The translations under genes were made by a program, and so were the position numbers. From positions 2,223,453 through 2,287,452 of the forward strand of contig JAAOMT010000009.1 of assembly GCA_016748015.1 (NCBI GenBank): a stretch of 64,000 bases of DNA, given 5' to 3'. The notes beneath the pieces are model-generated. The model saw nothing but the letters and a program-made list of their open reading frames with translations, had not been told where the DNA came from and searched no databases. This DNA comes from Geosiphon pyriformis (taxonomy: Eukaryota; Glomeromycota; Glomeromycetes; Archaeosporales; Geosiphonaceae). Below are positions 34,152-45,553 of the stretch, in pieces (positions within the stretch are counted from its first letter, which is position 1; every line of letters starts with the position of its first letter).

Positions 34152-35145
34152 ATGGACGCTGAAGAAGACAACTTTGAGGATTTTGACAAGGGTAAAGGGG
34201 CCGATTTACTTCAAAACACAAATGATTCAAGTGATGACGACGGAAGGGGGGAAATAAACGAAACTGCTACAGTACCTACCGTCACCTCTATATTACCGAT
34301 TTCACGACGAGAGGAAGATTTAGTACGAAAGGACCGATCCTTGGCAGAGTTCCTTTTGTTGGTTGAGGACTTTGAACCAATTGCAAGTAAAAAGTTCATT
34401 TCCAATCACTGCACATTTTGATCCTTGACATCCAGCCGATCTTGCTAGTTATAGGATTAGATAAAAATAATTCAGTCTTTTGGATTAATGCCTTGCAGAT
34501 TAAAGTAATTTTCTGGATCGATGGTTTGCAGACTATAGGGGAGGCTAAAATCATACTATAGAGTCGCCAAGGCGTTAATCCAAACATTTGAATTATGTGG
34601 TTTTTGAGAGCTGGAGTTTACTATAAGATTTGGCTGAAAATATTGGTTAAAGCAGTGCTAATTTAGTCTACTTTCAGATTCCTGACGCCGTAGCCGAATA
34701 CTATTTATCTAGATCCGGTTTTGCTTGTGAGGATGTTCGGGTGTCTGTACACTTTTACTTTTAATCAAAAGCTTCCCGCAGCTGAAATTGAATTGGATTT
34801 TTATTAACTAACAAATTTCATTTCTTTTTACTTATATATCTAGTAAGCGTCTAATGGCTTTGGCAGCTCAAAAATTTATCTCAGATATTGCCACGGATGC
34901 CTTTCAATATTGTAAGATCCGAGCTCAAAGTAAAAAAGCTGGTGTTGGAAAGGTATGTATGTTGCTATAACTGATGATGCCTAATAGAAGATGAATTTCT
35001 GACATCCCTTTCAAAATTTGATTGTTTTTATTTTATCACCTACCACAACCAGCGCAATCGCACTATTCTCACGTTGGAGGACTTGTCATCCGCACTTTCC
35101 GAATACGGGATTAATATTAAGAAACCAGACTATTATCGAGCCTAA
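34152..35145 (+). CDS. TAF10: transcription initiation factor TFIID subunit 10
   Basis: TAF10 is a histone-fold protein shared by TFIID and SAGA. The N-terminus is acidic and disordered (MDAEEDNFEDFDKGKG...). The conserved domain follows across three introns: RKDRSLAEFLLLVEDFEPI, IPDAVAEYYLSRSGFACEDV, RLMALAAQKFISDIATDAFQ, YCKIRAQSKKAGVGK, then RTILTLEDLSSALSEYGINI and KKPDYYRA before the stop. This is the complete TAF10 histone fold with its usual C-terminal end. The start at 34152 is the first ATG that reads through the acidic exon. Convergent with EAF1 across 1.3 kb. Confidence 0.92.
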
Positions 35146-36466
35146 ATCGATATTATAGAAGGTGCCAAAAATCGAAAGCAATCAAGATACGATTCCTATC
35201 AGGCCTGGATATCACAATGAAGTCGCAAACTTATATGTATTTTTAAGCCAGTAAGTGTAAGATCATCGTCCATCAAACATTTAATTCTGTTACCTAGTTT
35301 ACCAGAACCTTTTAGAATTCCGGAAACTTGAAAAAGCCCTATTATTCTTTATGTTGCTTGACATGTTTACCTTTTTTAACACACCTCTGAGAGATAACTG
35401 AAGGTGCGCTGCTTAGTTCCCTGACCCATCATTTCGAGCGTGAGATGAAGAAACTTGATTCATTTTCTAAATTAAATTAATTCGATTCTACTAACTTCCT
35501 CGATTTTTATCAAGTTTGTACCTTTCTCCGCATAACCAGATCTCATCCATTTCAATGGGATTCAAATTGTCGTTTCTTCCAGTCTCGGCTCTAGATATTG
35601 GTGTTGCATTTTAATTATCATCAGTCTCCAAATCGAAAGAATAATTTCTCGTAAAGAAATATTTATGCAATCGGATGTCAAGAACCATTATCTAGTATCT
35701 AGACATGTAAAGCCCGGGTTCTCTACATATTTTATCGTTAGATTTGAGTAAAAAGTTGAATTCCACTGGAGGTTTCAAGATCCTATCAGAAATTCGAACG
35801 GTGGGATCTTCAAATATTTATCTCTGGATCATAATGACCTCAAGTTTGAACATTTCAACTGATAGGGTCTTAGAATGTGGACCTACTCTTAAAAGAGAGT
35901 TATGGTTCGTCCATAAATAGCTTTGGCTGCAGCCTATACAACTTATGAGGTTGCTCTATTCATCATACCTAATTCGTAATTTCTGACGACAGAATATACT
36001 TAAGTCACTGACATATTCTTTATACCAGATAAAAATCAGTTAATGATACAAAGTTATATCACTACGTATAATTCTTTGCGATTTCAAGTTGTACCTGTAA
36101 ATCAATTACTCAAAATAATGACTATCAAAAGATATCATATACAAATGAGAATCTAATATCGATTCGGTAACGAGCTTTGACTCACCCTCCCAAGACTTTT
36201 GTCATACTAATATTATATGTAGGTGAGATTTCTTAAACCCATTCATTCAATATAATAGGAATATTACTCTTATATATAATATTAATGCGGTAAAGCCTAT
36301 TAAAAAAATCTTATGAAAGGATAGGTCAAAGCTCATTACCGAATCGATATTTTGTCTGGTTTCCACTGAAAATTAGAAACACGTGATATTTAATTGGTTC
36401 GGAGAATTAAATTATTGTGCTAACGAAGTCAGTGAGAACCCTATCTAAATATTAAGTGTAAATCAT
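35146..36466. other. convergent intergenic region TAF10-EAF1
   Basis: 1.3 kb with no recognised gene. It contains two imperfect inverted repeats (about 35772-35885, with CTGATAGG(A/G)TCTT arms, and 36155-36352) that could be remnants of small non-autonomous transposons or hairpin structures. Confidence 0.5.
36155..36352. repeat. inverted repeat, 27-bp arms
   Basis: The left arm at 36155-36181 begins AATATCGATTCGGTAACGAG, and the right arm at 36326-36352 is its reverse complement with one mismatch. The spacer is 144 bp. The inner sides show weaker complementarity, including TAATATTATA / TATAATATTA. No transposase and no clear target duplication, so a MITE relic or hairpin-forming element is possible. 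Confidence 0.75.
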
Positions 36467-36875
36467 TCATGGATTATTCGGCCCCATACCGGTACTACCA
36501 CTTGATCTTGCCCCCATACCACCTTGTTGTTGTTGTTGTTGTTGTTGTGTTTGTTGTTGATTCCAGACGACTTGCTGAGTACCTCCTGCGACGACTTGTG
36601 CTTGTTGATGTTGTAAAGCGCCAAGAGCTGCTTGTGATTGATGGTGATGATGTTGTAAAGCGCCAGCAACAGTTTGAACTTGTTGCTGTGGATTTTGCGG
36701 TATTTGGTTCTGGGCAGCGCGCAATTGTTGCAACTGTTGATTATAAAATGCATGTGCTGGTGTCATTACAGGTGAAATCATTGGTTGAAATTGTTGAGAT
36801 ACTTGAGCGCGTTGTGTGACTGCGGCTCTTTGCTGTTGCTGTTGTTGTTGCTGTTGTTGTTGCTGTTGCTGTTGT

Positions 36876-36945
<70 letters not shown>

Positions 36946-39900
36946 GCTGTTGTTGCAGCATATAGGCTTGTATCGGATTCACCATAGGTCCCGTTTGTGG
37001 TCGGCCCGTACCTTGTGGTATAGGAAGCGCCATCGGGACACTTTGAGGATGCAATTGGGGTCTCACAATTATTGGTTGTGGTGCTGGTTGCTGCTAATAA
37101 GAAAATATTTTAAAATCCCTTCGTAAGAATTAAAAGTTTATGAATAAAGATTGTCCTCAGATTATTTCCTACTAACCCGTTGATGATGCCCCTGCAACGC
37201 TAACGCTGCTGCTTGACGTGCTTCCAAATAATTCTGCTGAACTTGTCGTTCTTGCTCGCCTTTTATTATACTCAGTTCTACAGGAGTGGGAATCCGCTGC
37301 TGGATTGGTACAGGCTGATCTTGTACTTTCTTAGGTTGCACTTTATAATAGAATAAAAGTTAACAGAGTCGCCAATTAGCAGGGCCATATAAGGAAAAAT
37401 ACTAACGCCGCTTTTGTGCCTCATCTGTTCGTTTCTTTGACGCTTTTTTTATTGCTTCATTTATACTAGTATGTCGTTTATTATTCTTCACAGGATCGAA
37501 TTTTAGGGACTTTTTATATTGATCCTTTTTCACCTTAATCGTTGACAGCGTTGAAGGGGTCCCACTCCCATTAATGTTTGTGCCATCGTTGATCTCTGAT
37601 CGACGGAAAAATCCATTGTCTTCATCATCTGACGTCCATGAGCTTCCTTGACCTTGAATATTGTATTGGCTCATATCTTCTTTTTGCGTCCATCGCTGGT
37701 AGCAATCCCACGCATTACGTGAATAACCATTTATTAATGCTCGTGCAGAATTTATTGCATCAGCAATTAGCCCCCAGTTATATTGGAACTGATTCACATA
37801 AGTTGTCAATAAGTCATCATCCTCGGCTGACCATGTTTGGTTGGGAGCTATGGTCATTTGCTGCGGTGGAATGATTGTAGTAAGACGACGTTTTCGTTTA
37901 TCTGAGGAGGAAACTGTTACGTATTTCAAATTTTTATATTAGTTGTAATTAAAATTAAACGGAAATTTTTCCAAGTTCCAACTTACATAAGCTGTATGTA
38001 ATCTGCTCATCGGATGTAAAACTCTCGTCACCTTCAATTTTGATTTTTTGCCGCTTTGTGGTTTCGTAACCATTATTTTTGCGAGATCTCTCTAGGTAAG
38101 TAATTCGGATAGTTGGAATTAGTTTCAAGGTTTTTCAAGTGAAATCTTGGGACCTGTATTTGAGGTATACATAATACTTACTATTAGAACTTTTTATACG
38201 ACGTAAAACTACTTTTGATACAGGAACTATTCGAGAGTATTGAGTCTCATCAACGTAAAAGTCCTTATCACTAGGAGTTGTTAATCCTCCATATATAGGG
38301 CAATCGGATAGGCGAAGCCCCTGTATTTCTTCTATACAATAATTAATCTGATTGGTGGGAATAGATAGGAAACAGCGTTTCATTTTTTGCGTTTTAACAG
38401 TAGGGGAGTTTTTCATTAGATCATCGTCTTTGCTGTTTAGAGCTACTAAAGATCGCGTCGAAGTCTCATCATCAACAGATTCAATATCAATCATTATCTC
38501 GTCACTCGATGTATGTTCATTCTGGTTTCGAACGTCTTCTAAAAGCAACTCTCTGGAGTTGAGATTTTCGTCATCATTTGGTTCAGATTTAATAGGCACT
38601 AACTCCATACCATTATCAACTATAAAAATTTGATAAAATCAGGCGAAAAAAATTGAAAATTAAAAAAGCAATTTGAAAATTCAATAATTTTACCATCGAA
38701 TGAGCTATCTTGATCAATATCCATCAGCCCCGGTTGTGGATCAATAAAATTTGGTGGCCGCACCTGAATTAAAAGAACCAAAATTGAAATCCAGAGATTA
38801 ATTAATCATTGAAAGGATAGAATCTTATCTGAATATAAATATCTACTGACCTTCACACAAATAATCGTTTTATCTGCTGCTTTATGCCATTCCAGAACCC
38901 ATTGGGCCATCAGATAGTGAGCTGCAATCTTCCATCTTCGCTCTTCTTTAAAATCGGTTTGTAACCATCTCTGTGATCCCAAAAATTTGTGGAGATCTCA
39001 ATTTTTTTTGTCCCACCGGGATAAAGCATCAATAAACATACCGCTTCTGCGATTAAATAGTCCCAATGAGTCATTTTTCTTAATGGGGTTTTATGTTGCT
39101 CAATTTGTTTAAAACTCCAAAGATTTGCTGCCTTCAACTGATCAATTTTTTCAGTTACTCGGACATTTTTTACTTCATCTCTTGCGACCTAGCTTAGACA
39201 TTATCTGTTATTTAATTCAATATGTTATACGATGCAAATTTCAAAAATATTAAATCGCATATTACCTTCCATTCATCAGTAGTTAAGGCTTTGGATGGTA
39301 GTTGTAAAGCTTTATATACTGGCTGGCTTTCGAAATTAGAAATCATCGTGACTCGGTCGTAGCCCCTAGTACGACTATGGTCTGATCCTCGTAAGAGGTT
39401 GTGTAAAGTGTCCTTATTATCTCCCCCTTGCGAATGAGGAGTGGATAAACTCTGTGAAGATAGTTTTTTGTTTGAAACGTTCAATCGAATTGGTGTTTTA
39501 TTCGTTTGGGAAGTAGATGAAGACGTTGAAGAATTAGATGATGATGAAAATCCAAGAGAGTTACGCTGCTCACAGAGAAATTTAAACGTTGCATGAAATT
39601 TTTAGTAAAAAACAGAAAAAACAAAATAGTATACAAAAAATGATTGCCTACATCCTTCAGGATTTCTTCGACACTTTTTGGAAGTATAGCCCCACTCGCA
39701 GCTCGTGTTACCATTCTTTCAGTTCGAGGGACTACTCTTTTATGCTTTTTAGTTTGAGAATTTTGTTCGGTTGAGATTGGGGAGGTTATTACAGTAGGTG
39801 TGCCTTGATGTTTTGATTCAGAAGACTTTGAGGTCGTGGTAATAGTAAGAGTTTTGGGACTTGTGGTATTTGAGATGGATTTAATCACCGAAGTTTCAGT

Positions 39901-40888
39901 AATATTGCCTTTGAAGGTTGAGTTTTGGGGATTAGGGATTTTAACAGAAATAGTGGCTTTTTTATCAATTATATCAACAGGATGAGTTGCGGTAACCGTG
40001 GGGAGTATTTGGATGGGTGGGTGACTGTTGGAAATACTGGATGGACAGATTTTACAAATATCGGTGTATATCGATATCCCATAGGTGTCGGGAGCAAAAA
40101 AACATTATTGGATCATTATATCAATTAACCAGTAACTGCGTGCTCAATCTCAACCCAATCAAGTAAACTTTTCGAAAAAGAAAAATGGCTAACCTAGCAG
40201 AGGAATTTTCCAATTTGTATGCTTGCAAAAATTCTTGCAACTTTTTCTGGTTAATTGTCTCCCAGTCTTGAGAATTTTCGGTAAATGTTTTATTATCGGA
40301 TTTATTTAATATATTCACGTAGAAAAGCTCCTTCACCAATGACTCGTGTCTAGCGACAATTCCGCTATACATTTAATTATTGAAACCAAAATTTATCAGT
40401 AAGTGAACAAAACTGTTGGGATAGCCTCGTGAAAAGCAAACCAATACACACTTTAATTGGTTTCTTCTGAGCTCTTCCGCCTTGTTTCTAAGTTCCTGAA
40501 TGTTGGGCTGTTACGAACAATAAAAATTGATATATATAAAATTAATGAGGTAAAAAATTTGAGAGGTATTTACTAGGGAATTCAAATCTACCCGGACAAC
40601 CCGAATATTTTATTGTTGATAATCGATGTCACGTGATACCTTGCAGCTTATGCTAATGTAGACGTTCTACCAACTTCTAGCTACCTTCCCCCTCCACCCA
40701 CCCACCCACACATTGAAAACTGTGTTCGAGGAAAAAAACTAACAGCTTTCAATTGAATGCAAAAATAATTACACTTTTCAGATGTTTCTCCGACCATCAA
40801 ATAAAAAGGGATCACTAACCGTTACAGAACCATCACCAATGTCAATTGTAGCCTTCCCCTGTGATGAATCTGTAGCCTTTGTGGCCAT
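36467..40888 (-). CDS. EAF1: NuA4 histone acetyltransferase scaffold Eaf1/Vid21
   Basis: Eaf1 (Vid21; animal EP400/p400-related) is the platform subunit of the NuA4 H4/H2A acetyltransferase. Exon 1 starts MATKATDSSQGKATIDIGDG; next are IQELRNKAEELRRNQLK and a Ser/Thr-rich stretch with PRTERMVTRAASGAILPKSV. An HSA domain (about 38830-39150) follows: LRKMTHWDYLIAEA joined across an intron to RWLQTDFKEERRWKIAAHYL, AQWVLEWHKAADK; it should recruit actin/Arp4. Then an acidic linker, IKIEGDESFTSDEQITYSL, and a SANT/Myb domain (about 37690-37840): TWSAEDDDLLTTYVNQF, YNWGLIADAIN, SRNAWDCYQRW. The C-terminus has KKASKKRTDEAQKRR, VELSIIKGEQERQVQQ and a 42-residue polyglutamine run. HSA then SANT then Q-rich tail is diagnostic. 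Around ten exons; the start and the largest intron (about 40520-40815) are inferred from splice signals. Confidence 0.88.
36830..36955 (-). repeat. polyglutamine tract (42 codons) in EAF1
   Basis: An uninterrupted run of 42 glutamine codons, mixing CAA and CAG, follows NPIQAYML and precedes RAAVTQRAQ. A shorter run of eight or so lies at about 36525-36548. Mixed codons lower slippage, yet length variation between strains is likely. Yeast and human relatives also have Q-rich C-termini. Confidence 0.9.
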
Positions 40889-41280
40889 AGCATGAAAATA
40901 TAGGAGATTAGAATGTAATTTAGGGCTCGCGCCCCCTTACTCATTATAAGAATTATTTTAGGGTTTCTTCAGTTCGCTGTAAGTGTTTGTTTTGATTTCC
41001 TGTGTCAAAGGCGAAAATGATGACGTGGCTTACTGGATATGTTCCGAATGGAATAGACAATTTGGGTATTATGTTTGAAGGTTGTTGATGGAGATATTTG
41101 TGGTGATGGTTATTAGTTTTGGGGTATCGACAATGTGATACCATTTGCACAGTGCATTTGTAGGGCGAGGAAGATAAGTTTTGTGTGTCGCGGCTTGACA
41201 TTTTGGCTGGTAGTGTGGTGTCTTAGGGTAAAATCTGACAACTATTAATTTTCTTTTGATTCTACCCAATAAAAATGGGT
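40889..41280. promoter_or_regulatory. upstream region of EAF1, edge of gene island
   Basis: The last higher-GC sequence before the AT-rich repeat block, presumably the EAF1 promoter and 5' UTR. Minus-strand frames of up to 82 codons occur here (about 40953-41269) but have no recognised homology. Confidence 0.45.
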
Positions 41281-42339
41281 CAAAATAAATCAGTTCATTT
41301 TATTATTAATGTTATTCATAAAGAGATTTAATTCTAATTGTGAGTAATTTTTTCTTTTTTTATTATTATAACACTTTAAAATTAACTAATTTTTGTCAAT
41401 TTATTCATTATTTCTGATAATAATAAAGTTTAAAAACAAATAATTAGTATGTTTTTAAGAAGAAAATAAAGAGAAAAAATTTAATAATTATGAATAAAAA
41501 ATTTAAGCTAACAGCTTTATAAAAATAATATAATTTCAAACTTAATTCTAAATTAGTTGGTATTAATATTTAAAAAAAATAAACTTATATATTTATACAA
41601 TTATTTTTATATAAAAATAAAAATATAAAGCTAATTTATATTAAATTTATTATAAAATTCAAAAATTATAACACTAATAAAAATATTTTAAAAAATTGTT
41701 TTTTATGTTTTTAAAATAAATAAAACTTAAATACTTAACAAATTTTATTATTATATATTTATTTATTTTAAAAATTTCAATATAAAAAAATTATTATTTT
41801 GGTAAATTACAAAATTAATTAAATTAAATTTAACAATATTAAAATTATAATTATTATTGCTATTATTTTTATTATTTTTATTTTTATTTTTATTATTATT
41901 ATTTTTTTCTTATTATTATTATTATTATTATTTTATATTTATTATTATTATTTTTTTTTTTTATTATTATTTTTATATATATATAGTTAGATCTTTATAA
42001 AAAAACTCTTAATAAAAGAATAATCTCTTACAATAAACATTTTTTTATAGAATTAATTAATTAATTAACAATTTTTTTTTATATTAAAACAATTTATAAA
42101 GGAACAAAAACATAATTTTATCAAATATTTATTCGAAATTTACTTTTATATAAGAATAAATATTATATATTAAATATTAATAATTGGAAAAAAAGTTAGA
42201 ATGTATTGAATTAATTTTATCTTAACTTTTTTTTAAATTAATTTATATTAAATTTACTTTTTTTAATCTTATCTGTTTTTATGTACAGCTACTTAATTTC
42301 TATTGTATTTTAATTTAAATTTATTAAAATCAAATCTAA
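41281..42339. repeat. extremely AT-rich degenerate DNA
   Basis: Long A/T runs, an ATT/ATTTTT simple-repeat zone (about 41850-41980) and no coding frame on either strand. Judging by the neighbouring, recognisable but strongly mutated LTR and gag (42.3-44.3 kb), it is probably older repeat DNA mutated beyond recognition. Confidence 0.6.
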
Positions 42340-43241
42340 TATTATTATTATAGGCACATTTTTTAACAGACTTGCTAAATTATTATTTTATTAAATTATT
42401 TGAATTATTATTTAATTAATAATCTAATTTGTATAATACACAAATTATAATAATTAAATTACACAATATTTCGAATTATATAACATTCAAAAATTTATAA
42501 AAATTTGCCAAAATAATTAATAGTTTACTAAAATACTCAATAGTTTATAGAAATAATTTGTAGTTTACCAAAATATATTTTTAGTTTAGCAAAATAATAA
42601 CAAAGAAAAAAATACAAGTTTATAGATTAATATTACAACAAGTTATATAAAAAAACTTCTTTTTTCAAAAAAATATATTTCAGCTAAAATTATTTTTATT
42701 AAAAATATCTTTTTTAATATTTATACAAATTATTCCAATAAAAACCATATTAAAAAACCACAAAATTATAATTAATTTACTTGAAATTTCCCAAATCTTA
42801 ACTAATGTTTTGAAATTAACTAGCTATTAATTTCAATAATTTATTAATAACTTCAGGCCTAAATAAAAGACAATTCTTTAAACAAAGTTTTTTTTACATT
42901 TTTTTTATTTTTATTTTTTTTTATAAATATATATATTAAGATAACTTATAAACAAAATTTCTGTAAAAAAGTTGATCTTTACAACAAAGTAATTATACAT
43001 TTTTAGTAAGTTTCTAAATAAGTATTTCTTAAAAAAGAGTTAACTTTTACTATAAAGCAATTATATAAATAACTGATATAAAATTAGTTATTTTATTTAT
43101 AAATCTAATAATTTAAATTATAAGAGATAATTTGAAAATAAATTCAGTTATTGAATATTTAATAGCTTTTAATAATTAGAAATTAAAAGCAAAACAACAA
43201 TAACAACATTTAAGAAAAGAGACCAAAAACTTCCAATAATA
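42340..43241 (+). mobile_element. LTR C copy 1 (5' LTR, strongly AT-mutated)
   Basis: It aligns as the reverse complement of the LTRs at 51212-52169 and 61538-62510; for instance AGAAAAGAGACCAAAAACTT near 43214 matches the TTTTTGGTCTCTTTTCT start of those copies. It ends CCAATAATA at 43241 where CTGGTAACA is expected. The next bases, TTTGGTACTTTTTT, are the mutated post-LTR motif, so this is a 5' LTR in plus orientation. The left boundary is approximate. Confidence 0.7.
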
Positions 43242-44340
43242 TTTGGTACTTTTTTAAAAATAATACAACAACAATTAAATTAAAATAATAATTATATCAA
43301 ATATAACAATCCTAAAGTATTATCAGTTAATTTATACATATTGTAAACAACAATTTAAAATCTAAAACAGGATCACAGTTTTTAAGAAAACATTTTTTTA
43401 ATACATTAAAAACCAAATCAATAATTATTTCTTTAAAAATTATAATATTACTAAAATTAAACAAAATTTTCTTGAAAATTTAATTCACTATTTAAATAAA
43501 AATCCAAAAGCTATTAATGCTGATATTTACATTATTTATTTTGACAACTTAATTATAATATTATCAAGTTTTGTAAAAAAAATACTTTGTTAACTTATAA
43601 TTTATTCTTGAATTTGAGTTTAAACTTAAAATAAGCAGCAAAAACAAAAAAAACACTTAACTAATTTATACAATTCTCAATACATTAAAAACAACTTTTT
43701 AATACTTGTAAACACCTAAACAAAAAATTAATTTTAAATTGCTACTTTTAATCACATCTTTTTTAGCTTTATTTGCTTAAATACAAATACTAAATTCATT
43801 ATTTAATCAATTTTTAAGACCAAAAAACTTTATTAAAAGTCTAATTTAATAGCCAAAACTAATTTATACTAGTATTAATCTTTTTAACTATTTAGCAAAA
43901 AACCAAAATAAATATTTAGAAACACTAGTTTACAAAGAAAACAATTTTAAACCAATCAAAAAAAACAGTAAAAAACACATTAATGACAATAAAAACAAAA
44001 AAATAGTTACTATTTATATTACAAAGATCTCTAAAACCAGTTTTTAAAAATGGTTTAATAAAGTCAATAAAGTCAAAAATATTAATAAATAGAATATAGC
44101 AAGAATACTAAAAACAATTTTTTATTTTTTACAAAAAATAACAGCCAAATAATTTGAAAACTTAATAGCATTTTTTGCTAACTAAATCTTTAAAACTGCT
44201 TTTTTTGAATAGTTTACAAACAACAATACTTTAATTACTCTTTAAAATTATTTTTAAAATATTAAGCAAAAACTATTTGAATTTGTTATAACTATTAAGA
44301 AAATTTAATTATATGTTTTAACAAATTTAGCATTTTTTTA
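43242..44340 (+). pseudogene. hypermutated gag of element C
   Basis: The post-LTR motif and leader are followed by gag whose frame is still readable near 44010-44330: KISKTSF, KWFNKVNKVKNINK, NIARILKTIFYFLQKITAK, FENLIAFFAN. Stops (TAA or TAG) sit at the positions where gag families usually have Trp, for example after ITAK and after FFAN. This is the most mutated coding relic in the window. No product expected. Confidence 0.65.
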
Positions 44341-44738
44341 TTTTTTTGATAAGTTAACAAGATAAAATTAATATTCAATACTTAAAAAAAGCTTTTTTTT
44401 ATTAAACTATTATAAAGTTTAATTTTAAGACAATTAATTTTCGATATTGTTTTTTTATAAGAAAAAAAAATAAAAAAAAATAAAAAAAAAATTAATATCT
44501 TATCAATTATTATAATCAAAAGTAATTAGTTTAAGTAATTAGAATTTCAAAAGTGTTTATGTTAATTGTATTTAATTTAGAACAAAAGTAAACAAAACAA
44601 TCAATTTAATTTTAACAATCAATTTGTTAGAATTATATAATTGTAAATTGAAAAATAAAAAATATAGTAAAAACTGAAGTAAAAAAAATGTTTTTATATT
44701 AAAAATAAAATATTAAAAAGAATTTAATTCTTGTATAA
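44341..44738. repeat. AT-rich spacer with faint LTR-A-like sequence
   Basis: Contains CTTATCAATTATTATAATCA followed by AAAAGTAATTAGTTTAAG, resembling the LTR A segment CTATTAATAGCTATAATTAA and its continuation with heavy A substitution. Too degraded to delimit. Confidence 0.35.
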
Positions 44739-45553
44739 TATTACAGATAATTATTTGAAATGTTAAAATAAATAATAAATCTGTAACTTGATGCTTAATA
44801 ATTATTAATGATAGTAATTTCTAAAAATTTTGTAATTTGAAAGTTTTGGTTAAGTCTTTTGTATAATAAACAGAGATTCAATTAATGATTTTTTTCATAG
44901 ATTTTTTTTAGTGTGATAGTTAGTTTAATTTGACATTTATGTTTTTTTAGTAAACTATTCTTAAGTTTTCTACTTTTGTTTTATGAGTCTTTTATTAAGC
45001 TATTCTTAACATCAATTACTTAGTGCTTAATTTTTTAATTAATTAATAAACAACAAAAAAAAGAAAAAAAAAAAATAAGAAATTAGTATTTTGTCAATAG
45101 TTATAATTAAGAGCTATTGGTCTAATATAATTAAATATCAAATTTTATTAACATGAATTTTTGATAATATAGAAGTAATTAATATTTTTTTATTAAGTAA
45201 TAACAACATAAATTAAATAATAATAGATAATTTTATTAATATAAATATAATTCTACTTCAAGTTATAAAAAACTATTTTTGGAAAAAAGTGATATTTAAT
45301 AATTATTTGTTTTTAGTTTTTGTTTTGTTTTTTCTCTTTTTAATACTCTTGCTATATATATATATTTCGTGTTATATAAGATCATATATTTCTATTTTTT
45401 TTCTATACTACTTTTTAAAAATGTGCTTATTTCTGAAAATATGTTGTAATTTTCTGAAAATGTATTTACTTATTGAGTACTATTTTCCTATTGATTTATT
45501 TTATAATCTGTTTTTTTTATCTTTTTTTTGTACTTTTTTTCTATAAGTAATAT
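44739..45553 (-). mobile_element. LTR A, 3' LTR of a minus-strand element
   Basis: On the plus strand it runs from TATTACAGATAATTATTTG to CTATAAGTAATA, the reverse complement of LTR A. Both terminal dinucleotides are changed to TA. On the minus strand it is preceded by the purine run GAAGAAGAAGATAA (45554-45567), the polypurine tract expected before a 3' LTR. The integrase relic to its right is on the same strand, so both belong to one element. Confidence 0.8.

Noticed and set aside
36785-37126. Plus-strand poly-leucine frame
   Set aside because: It is the antisense reading of the EAF1 polyglutamine tract.
41870-41960. CRISPR-like or satellite array
   Set aside because: Only simple ATT/ATTTTT runs, without unique spacers or a defined unit; a eukaryotic AT-rich simple repeat.
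45289-45546. An 85-residue hydrophobic membrane protein
   Set aside because: The Phe/Leu-rich frame is a by-product of T-rich LTR A sequence (minus-strand LTR), not a gene.
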